A DNA stretch of 64,000 bases. It comes from Ponticaulis profundi (GTDB lineage: Bacteria > Pseudomonadota > Alphaproteobacteria > Caulobacterales > Hyphomonadaceae). The stretch is from the NCBI RefSeq assembly GCF_042659465.1, contig NZ_JBHSSW010000001.1, positions 1 to 64,000 of the forward strand. The letters are read 5' to 3'. The notes beneath the pieces were generated by a model that saw nothing but the letters and a program-made list of their open reading frames with translations, was not told the origin of the DNA and ran no database searches. Shown in pieces: positions 58,506 to 64,000 of this stretch. Position 1 is the stretch's first letter. Each line of letters opens with the position of its first letter. A program made the translations under genes and the position numbers.

Positions 58506-59264
58506 GTGATCCTGCGCCGTCTCGCCACTTCCATCCGCAAGCAGGACTGGTTCGCCGTCGTTATCGAAACGCTGATCGTTGTGATGGGTGTCTATCTCGG
58601 TATTCAGCTCGGCAATTGGAATGAAGCACGTCACCTGAACGTTCAGAAGGCAGCCGCAATTGACAGGCTGCAGGATGAAGTCGAGGAGGTTGTCGGCTTC
58701 GTCGCCAGCTTTACCGAAAATTTCGAACAGCGAAATCAGGAGCGTGTTCTGGCTCTGCGGTGCCTTGATGGCGGCAGTTGCGACGAGCTTGATAGCGTGA
58801 CGTTCGAGTTTGCGTTGAGGTCTGTCACCGTAGCGCCGTCGGTGACACCGACCCGGACTGTGTATGACGAGCTCATCAGTACGGGACTTTTTGCAGAGCT
58901 CGGTGATGCGCAGATGCGGGCGGCGGTGGCGAGTTACTATTCCCAGATCAACTACATGGCCGGACAGACCGATTATGTGCGTGAGTTCCTGCTGCGCAGA
59001 CCTGAAATCACATCCTTTGAAGGGGTCTCCAGCGTGTTCGATGAAGCTGCGCCGAGGCAGCGTCGAATTGTTTTCGATACCGAGACGCTGGTCCGAAATC
59101 CGGATTTTTTGGAGCACGTCCTGTTCGGTCACCAAAGTCAGCTTGCGCTGACCGAATGGTGGTCAGGCACACTCGAAAGCGCGGAAAGGATGTGCGCGGA
59201 GGTGGCGCGGGTCTCAGGGCGCCCCTGTGAGCCATCCTTCGTGGGGAAGGTCGAAAGTCCATGA
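58506..59264 (+). CDS. Membrane-cassette protein 1 (DUF6090-like)
   Basis: 252 residues from GTG 58506 (ACGGAG upstream), matching the starts of its two downstream paralogues. Residues 1-42 are the shared cassette: I-L-R-R-L-A-T-S-I-R-K-Q-D-W-F-A, one membrane helix (about 20-36) and Q-L-G-N-W-N-E-A-R. The end I-Q-L-G-N-W-N resembles the A-L-Q-I-N-N-W-N-E of DUF6090 proteins. The rest is a helical, acidic, probably periplasmic domain with its own sequence and four Cys (C-L-D-G-G-S-C; C-A-E; C-E-P). Function unknown. It overlaps copy 2 by ATGA. Confidence 0.75.
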   Translation: MILRRLATSIRKQDWFAVVIETLIVVMGVYLGIQLGNWNEARHLNVQKAAAIDRLQDEVEEVVGFVASFTENFEQRNQERVLALRCLDGGSCDELDSVTFEFALRSVTVAPSVTPTRTVYDELISTGLFAELGDAQMRAAVASYYSQINYMAGQTDYVREFLLRRPEITSFEGVSSVFDEAAPRQRRIVFDTETLVRNPDFLEHVLFGHQSQLALTEWWSGTLESAERMCAEVARVSGRPCEPSFVGKVESP

Positions 59265-60001
59265 TCCTTCAACGCCTCGCGACATCCATCCGCAAGCAGG
59301 ACTGGTTTGCCGTCGTCATCGAGACGCTGATTGTCGTGATGGGTGTATTTCTGGGTATCCAGCTCGGCAACTGGAATGCGGCGCGTCTCAATCAGAATGA
59401 GGCGCAGACTGTTAAGGAACGCCTGCAGTCAGAAACCGAGGCCGTTCTGTCGGAACTGGAAAACTACACGGCCTTTCACCGTGCGAACTATCTGGAGACG
59501 TTCGGCCTTATCAAATGGATGGAAGACGAGGCTCGCTGCGGGACGCTCGATGATCGGATCAAATTGGCGATCCTGGCTGTTGGTGATTTTCCGCCTCCAC
59601 GCTTCTCACTGCCGACGGCGGAGGGGCTGGTCGAGTCCGGGCGCATGTCCATCCTGTCACCGCTTAGCGTCGAGATGGCGACACGCGACATCGCCAATGA
59701 AATGAAGTTCATCACACAACAATGGCAGCGATATCTCGTTACCAAACAAACCGCGGAGGAACTTTATTACCAGGCTGGCATGTCTCAGTCCGATGACCTG
59801 AATCTGATTGTGGATGAGTTTGAGGATCGAGGAAAAATCGACCTCATCAGATTTCGCACACTTGAGAGGGTCTGTAACAATCCTGAGCTTGTCGCACTGG
59901 TCTCCAACTCAGCGCAAACGCAGACCTATTACGTGATGTATCTGGAATCCGTCGCCAATCGTCTGAACGCCTATCTGGAAACGCTGGAGGCTTCCGAATG
60001 A
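59261..60001 (+). CDS. Membrane-cassette protein 2 (DUF6090-like)
   Basis: 246 residues. The first 42 residues are almost identical to copies 1 and 3 (cytoplasmic R-L-A-T-S-I-R-K-Q-D-W-F, helix V-I-E-T-L-I-V-V-M-G-V-F-L, then G-I-Q-L-G-N-W-N-A-A-R). After that it diverges fully: a helical coiled segment (about 43-70), A-R-C-G-T-L-D-D-R, F-P-P-P-R-F-S-L-P-T-A-E-G-L-V-E-S-G-R (about 110-128) and a helical C-terminus. The S-G motif after a Pro-rich stretch recalls the Y-D-E-L-I-S-T-G of copy 1. ATGA overlaps on both sides. Confidence 0.75.
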   Translation: MILQRLATSIRKQDWFAVVIETLIVVMGVFLGIQLGNWNAARLNQNEAQTVKERLQSETEAVLSELENYTAFHRANYLETFGLIKWMEDEARCGTLDDRIKLAILAVGDFPPPRFSLPTAEGLVESGRMSILSPLSVEMATRDIANEMKFITQQWQRYLVTKQTAEELYYQAGMSQSDDLNLIVDEFEDRGKIDLIRFRTLERVCNNPELVALVSNSAQTQTYYVMYLESVANRLNAYLETLEASE

Positions 60002-60720
60002 TCCTGCGTCGTCTCGCGACATCCATCCGCAAGCAGGACTGGTTCGCCGTCGCCATCGAGACCTTGATCGTTGTGATGGGTGTCTATCTCGGTATTCAGC
60101 TCGGCAACTGGAATGCGGCTCGGGCGCAGCGCGCTGAGGGTGAAAGACTTGTTGAGCGGCTCTATGAGGAGATGACAATCTCTCTCGAGAACGAGGCCGA
60201 TTGTTTGACCTATATGCAGGACAACCTCCATCGGGCGAGGGGAATCTTTGAAGCATTGAGGACCCGGCAGCCAGGCGAGGGCGGCGAGGACGCGTTTCGC
60301 AAGCGGTTCCTGGAGATTGGCGCGTGGACAGACCTTTGTCCGATACGAGCAACGCTTGACCAGCTGCAAGGCGGGCAGATCGCACTGGTCGATGATGCGA
60401 GGCTGAAAGATCAGATCCTGCAATTCGCCGATTATCTAGAAGGTAGCGACACGAGCATCGCGAACCTTGGCAGCGTGTATATGGGTGCGTTGGGGGAGGT
60501 TTTCACAAACGTCGATTTCGCCTGGGATGATGGCTCGCGCAGGCTTCTGACCAGCTTTGACGAAGCAGCGGATAATCAGGCTCTGATGAGAGAGCTTGAG
60601 ACGGCCACTTTCACGATCGCCATGATGTTGAGGTATCACGAAGCGTTCAATGCCGAGTTGCACAAGATGCATGCGGTGCTGGCTGAATACCTTGGTGACG
60701 GCGAGGAGGCGGGTGAGTGA
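59998..60720 (+). CDS. Membrane-cassette protein 3 (DUF6090-like)
   Basis: 240 residues with the same N-terminal cassette (1-42) as copies 1 and 2 and a third unrelated-looking helical domain. In it, A-D-C-L-T-Y-M-Q-D-N-L (about 64-74) and D-L-C-P-I-R-A-T-L-D-Q-L-Q-G-G-Q-I-A-L-V-D-D (about 112-133) occur at places equivalent to the Y-D-E-L-I-S-T-G region of copy 1. That hints at a common fold hidden by divergence. It is the last of the three coupled genes. Confidence 0.75.
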   Translation: MILRRLATSIRKQDWFAVAIETLIVVMGVYLGIQLGNWNAARAQRAEGERLVERLYEEMTISLENEADCLTYMQDNLHRARGIFEALRTRQPGEGGEDAFRKRFLEIGAWTDLCPIRATLDQLQGGQIALVDDARLKDQILQFADYLEGSDTSIANLGSVYMGALGEVFTNVDFAWDDGSRRLLTSFDEAADNQALMRELETATFTIAMMLRYHEAFNAELHKMHAVLAEYLGDGEEAGE

Positions 60721-60841
60721 TCTCGCGCTCAATGTCCTGTCGATGCGAAAACCCTGGCGTGCTTTTCGATGGCGTTTTGTCCGGTGGGTGCTAAGCTTTT
60801 CAAATGATCGACCTGTCACGTGTCACGGAGAAATGCCACTC

Positions 60842-62263
60842 ATGCTGAAATCGCTTGCTCTTGCCTCTGCCATGACACTGGCCGTTCTCAGTCCGGCTGT
60901 TTGTGCCGATGATCTCACACCTGCCGAGGCGAAGGCCCGCGAGATCTATCAGAATGTTGTCGAGATCCGCTCGGCGCGCGGTCAGGGCAAAGTGCCGGAG
61001 GTGGTTGATTATCTGGTCAGCGAATTCACAGCGGCAGGCTTTGCCGAAGACGATATCGCCGTCACCGAATATGACAGTGAAGGCGAAACCGTCGAAGGGC
61101 TGATGGTGTGGCTGCGCGCCGAAGACCCGGTCGCCAAACCCATCGTGCTGCTGGCGCATATGGATGTGGTCGACGCGCTGGAAAAAGACTGGGTGCGCAA
61201 GCCGTTTCAGCTGGTCGAGGAAGAGGGCTATTTCTTTGGCCGTGGGACGTCTGACAACAAATACGGGCTGACCAATCTGACCCAGACCTTTCTGCGCCTG
61301 AAGCAGGAAGGCTATGTGCCGAGCCGTGATCTGGTGCTGGTCTTTTCCGGAGATGAGGAAACCAGCATGACCTCCACTATGGCGCAGGCAAAATGGGTGG
61401 CGGACAATATCGACCCGGCCTTTGTGCTGAACTCGGATGCAGGCGGGCTGACGCTGAACGAAGAAGGTGCGCCGGTCGATTTCATGGTGCAGGGCGCGGA
61501 GAAGACCTATGCGACCTTTGAAATCACGGTGAAAAATCCGGGCGGCCATTCCTCGCGTCCACGGGCTGACAACGCCATTTATGAACTCGCCGACGCGCTG
61601 AAAGCCATTGAGGGCTATAAATTTCCGGTCAATGAAAGCAAGCTGACGCGCTCTTTCCTCGGCACGGCGGGGCGCAAGCGCCTGGACCGGCTGGGCTGGG
61701 CGATGCGCACCTTCTCTGAAGACCCGACGAATGAAGAAGCGATCGAACTCCTGCGCAAGGACCCGTCTACGGTCGGCACAATTGGCACGACCTGTATCGC
61801 CACCATGCTGCGCGCGGGCCATGCCGAAAACGCCTTGCCGCAATCTGCGACAGCGACCGTCAATTGCCGGATCTTTCCAGGCGAAGGCGTGGAGCTGACC
61901 CAGTCACGTCTGGAAGAGGTGATTGCCAATGAGGACGTCCAGTTCGAGATCATCGGCGATGTGACCGAGACGCCGGAATCCGGCATGCGCGAGGATGTGC
62001 TGGCGGCGCTCTCCAAATCGCTCGAAGCGCGCGGCTTCGATGAGGTGGAAATCGTGCCGTACATGTCATCCGGCGGAACCGATGGCATGCATTATCGCGG
62101 CTATGGCTATACCACGCTCGGTATTGGCGGCAGCGGCGCCAAACCGAATGACACCTTTGCCCATGGCCTGAACGAGCGCAAACTGGTTGACCAGTTCTAT
62201 GGCGGGCTCGACCATTGGATGATCATTCTGAAAGACCTGAGCGGCGACGCCGCTCAGGACTGA
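60842..62263 (+). CDS. M20 family zinc metallopeptidase, secreted
   Basis: 473 residues from ATG 60842 (ACGGAG 11 bp ahead; ATG 60833 is the alternative but too close to it). Signal peptide to about V-C-A (22). Metal ligands of M20: L-A-H-M-D-V-V (about 104-110), G-R-G-T-S-D-N-K (about 135-142), G-D-E-E-T-S (about 174-179, catalytic Glu-Glu), N-S-D-A-G-G (about 196-201) and the late H-G-L-N-E. The dimerisation domain carries N-P-G-G-H-S-S. It should cleave dipeptides or acylated amino acids in the periplasm. Confidence 0.92.
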   Translation: MLKSLALASAMTLAVLSPAVCADDLTPAEAKAREIYQNVVEIRSARGQGKVPEVVDYLVSEFTAAGFAEDDIAVTEYDSEGETVEGLMVWLRAEDPVAKPIVLLAHMDVVDALEKDWVRKPFQLVEEEGYFFGRGTSDNKYGLTNLTQTFLRLKQEGYVPSRDLVLVFSGDEETSMTSTMAQAKWVADNIDPAFVLNSDAGGLTLNEEGAPVDFMVQGAEKTYATFEITVKNPGGHSSRPRADNAIYELADALKAIEGYKFPVNESKLTRSFLGTAGRKRLDRLGWAMRTFSEDPTNEEAIELLRKDPSTVGTIGTTCIATMLRAGHAENALPQSATATVNCRIFPGEGVELTQSRLEEVIANEDVQFEIIGDVTETPESGMREDVLAALSKSLEARGFDEVEIVPYMSSGGTDGMHYRGYGYTTLGIGGSGAKPNDTFAHGLNERKLVDQFYGGLDHWMIILKDLSGDAAQD

Positions 62264-62267
62264 CGGC

Positions 62268-63632
62268 TTACTCCGCTTCAGTCGGCGCGGCGTATTCTGT
62301 GCCGGCATAGACGGCGTCGTGGAAATCCTTGTGCAGGGCGCCGTCAAACGGGACTTTCTGCACCATCATCACGGCGGTCATGTCGTTGACCGGATCGACC
62401 CAGAAGAAGGTTGAGGCAAAGCCGTCCCAGTAAAACTCACCGAGTGGGCCGGACAGGCCCTCGGCAGACTGAGCAGGCTTGCGGCGCACGGCAAAGTCGA
62501 TGCCGAAGCCGAGATCTTCCTCGTTTCCGAGCGTGTTGACGTTGTCCATCGGCCAGTCGAGATGGTCTGTGGCCATCAGCTCCACGGTTTCCGGCTTCAG
62601 GATTTCGACGCCCTTATAGCTGCCGCCATTGGCGAGCATCTGTGCGAAGGCAACATAGTCATCAATCGGCATGACAAGGCCTGCGCCGCCCGTTTCGAGC
62701 GGGTGCTCCTTGTTGTTGTAGGCATAGAACATGTCGTCTTCCATGCGAACGAGGCCGCCTTCCGGCGCGGCGGAATAGCCTGCAGCGAGCTGGTCAATCT
62801 CTGCCTGTGTCAGGAAACGGCTGGTGCCGTCCATGCCGAGCGGCGTGAGGACAGATGCCTGCAGATAGTCATGGAAGGACTGGCCGGAGAGTACCTCTAC
62901 CAGGCGTGCCTGCATGTCGACGGCAAGGCTGTATTGCCATTGCGTGCCGGGCTGGAAGTAGAGCGGCAGGTCTGCGACTTCGCTTGCCATCTGTTCGAGG
63001 GTCTTGTCATCGCTGAGCGGGTAAACCGTCCAGTAGAGGCCGTTCAGATAGTCATCTTCAGCAGGCTCGGCATAGACGCGATAGCCGAAGCCGGCTGTGT
63101 GCGTCAGCACGTCAAGAATGGTGATTTCGCGCTCGGCCGGGACGAGGATGGGATCACCGTTTTCATCGAGCCCTTCAAAGACCTGCATGTCTTCAAAGCC
63201 CGGAATGTATTTGGAGAGCGGATCGTCGAGCTGGAACTTGCCGTCTTCGTAGAGCGTCATCAGGGCAACGCCGGTGACAGGCTTGGACATGGAGTAAATC
63301 TGAAAGAGTGTGTCTTCACGCGACATCGGGGTTTCGGCTTCCCGATCTGCCATGCCAACGACTTTGGAATAGATCTCCTCGCCATTCTGGTGAATGACGA
63401 CAATCCCGCCTGCAATGCGCTCTTCTGCCACGGCGCTTTCCAGCAAGTCCGTGACGGCCTGCGTGTTCGGCTGGAAGCTCGCCGCTTGCTGTGCTGGCGT
63501 GCCTGTCTCTGTGACAGGAACAGGCGTTTCTGCGGGCGGCGCTGTTTGCGTATTTTCCTGCGCGCAGGACATGAGCGCGAGCGACAGGGCAAGGGTTGAG
63601 ACCAGACCGGCGTTCTGACGATTCCAAACCAT
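62268..63632 (-). CDS. Class C beta-lactamase-like serine hydrolase, lipoprotein
   Basis: 454 residues from ATG 63632 (AAGGAG upstream). Lipobox A-L-M-S-C (Cys23), a Pro/Thr linker, then the beta-lactamase/transpeptidase fold: catalytic Ser114 and Lys117 in S-M-S-K, Tyr in W-Q-Y-S-L-A (about 233), and L-T-H-T-A-G-F (about 172-178). The third box near the C-terminus is not an obvious K-T-G. EstB-like esterases and peptidases share this fold, and resistance should not be assumed. It converges with the M20 gene with 4 bp between. Confidence 0.9.
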   Translation of the reverse strand: MVWNRQNAGLVSTLALSLALMSCAQENTQTAPPAETPVPVTETGTPAQQAASFQPNTQAVTDLLESAVAEERIAGGIVVIHQNGEEIYSKVVGMADREAETPMSREDTLFQIYSMSKPVTGVALMTLYEDGKFQLDDPLSKYIPGFEDMQVFEGLDENGDPILVPAEREITILDVLTHTAGFGYRVYAEPAEDDYLNGLYWTVYPLSDDKTLEQMASEVADLPLYFQPGTQWQYSLAVDMQARLVEVLSGQSFHDYLQASVLTPLGMDGTSRFLTQAEIDQLAAGYSAAPEGGLVRMEDDMFYAYNNKEHPLETGGAGLVMPIDDYVAFAQMLANGGSYKGVEILKPETVELMATDHLDWPMDNVNTLGNEEDLGFGIDFAVRRKPAQSAEGLSGPLGEFYWDGFASTFFWVDPVNDMTAVMMVQKVPFDGALHKDFHDAVYAGTEYAAPTEAE

Positions 63633-63820
63633 GGGTGTTCTCCTTCGTGAATTGAAAGCGTGATGGGCTGGCGCGATTTGTCGAGCCGCGTGGATCAACT
63701 ATCCGTCTCGCGGTCAGTGGGACGCATTTTTTGCAGCGGGGCATGTCCGGTTTCTGCGTCCGATTGTGTGGAGACTGATGAAGGGCCTTCACAAGGTCGA
63801 AGGAATCGGGAGCTACAGAT

Positions 63821-64000
63821 ATGAAATTCAAGAGCATGACAGGCGCTCTGGCAAGCGCGCTTATCCTTGGTGGCGCCGGGCTGGCTGCCAATGCCGCGCC
63901 GCCTGAAATGACCGCGTCTTATGTCGGGCAGGGCCAGTATGCCTGGGAAAACAAGACCGTGCCGGTCACCATTCGCGGCTCAGACAAGAAAATCCGCATT
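63821..64000 (+). CDS. Secreted protein, cut by the right window edge
   Basis: 60 codons visible from ATG 63821, with GGGAG 9 bp ahead. A signal peptide (M-K-F-K-S-M-T-G-A-L-A-S-A-L-I-L-G-G) with cleavage near A-N-A is followed by S-Y-V-G-Q-G-Q-Y-A-W and strands with T-I-R-G-S-D-K-K-I-R. Too little is visible to name the family. It is divergent from the beta-lactamase-like gene with a 188-bp promoter gap. Confidence 0.6.
   Translation, partial: MKFKSMTGALASALILGGAGLAANAAPPEMTASYVGQGQYAWENKTVPVTIRGSDKKIRI

Larger units (their letters stand above)
58506..60122 (+). repeat. Three direct copies of a 125-bp 5' coding cassette
   Basis: 58506-58630, 59261-59385 and 59998-60122 are roughly 85-90 percent identical at DNA level by eye, each being the first about 42 codons of a gene; the remaining about 600 bp of each gene are not alignable by eye. 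Conservation stops sharply after the N-W-N-x-A-R codons. This pattern could come from gene conversion of the cassette or fast divergence of the sensor domains. Confidence 0.85.

Noticed and set aside
62562..63599. 345-codon plus-strand frame over the beta-lactamase-like gene
   Set aside because: Antisense to a gene with full catalytic motifs and a good ribosome site; no recognisable product.

Overview
The window reads as one chromosomal stretch of an alphaproteobacterium, most likely a marine or stalked-type member of the Hyphomonadaceae/Caulobacterales. Grounds: a MucR-type regulator, DUF2336, DUF1491 and PAS_5 proteins, a Caulobacter/Xanthomonas-style TonB receptor, abundant secreted beta-propellers and lipoproteins, dense ATGA-overlapped operons and generally high GC. 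The taxonomic call is inference; there is no rRNA or marker phylogeny here. No phage, intact insertion sequence or CRISPR array was seen.

Layout. 1-4.4 kb: a hypothetical gene cut by the left edge, an MFS transporter, small membrane proteins and a DUF2336 protein. 4.5-12.5 kb: one nine-to-ten-gene Mrp-type Na+/H+ antiporter operon with an archaeal-Mbh-like gene order, a split MrpA and three NuoL/M/N-type subunits. 12.5-20.2 kb: regulators (MucR, PAS_5, an orphan DnaA domain IV protein, a membrane histidine kinase), SufE and several secreted or small conserved hypotheticals. 20.3-21.9 kb: a DUF481 outer-membrane protein and a sterol-desaturase-family enzyme.

21.9-27.5 kb is the most anomalous part. 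A low-GC segment with a sulfotransferase and a GSCFA/SGNH pair lies between two direct copies of one membrane-protein gene. The right copy is intact beside a SatD-like partner gene. The left copy is a pseudogene with a 154-bp internal deletion between GCGCC repeats and a lost start codon. About 2.5 kb of the island has no convincing gene.

27.5-46.5 kb: SatD-like regulator, arsC-arsH, a TonB receptor with a secreted partner, a class IV aminotransferase with a sulfotransferase-fold protein, a TetR-controlled four-gene efflux operon (HlyD, ABC ATPase, ABC permease, NodT), a calcineurin-type phosphoesterase, an NHL protein, LysE, a NadR-like kinase with PnuC, an esterase and a flavodoxin. 46.5-54 kb: a second isolated low-GC sulfotransferase, two oxidoreductases, small periplasmic proteins, a tRNA-Cys-like gene with a non-standard anticodon loop, a DUF4272 protein and prfC. 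54-64 kb: two tandem PQQ-like propeller lipoproteins, a strongly structured gene-free segment that looks like a non-coding RNA, a YjhX-like protein, three tandem paralogues with an almost invariant N-terminal membrane cassette and unrelated C-terminal domains, an M20 peptidase, a serine beta-lactamase-like lipoprotein and a gene cut by the right edge.

The best candidates for something undescribed are the triple membrane-cassette operon (58.5-60.7 kb), the structured RNA (57.6-57.9 kb), the island bounded by duplicated genes, and the Mbh-ordered Mrp operon with its His-rich MrpC.
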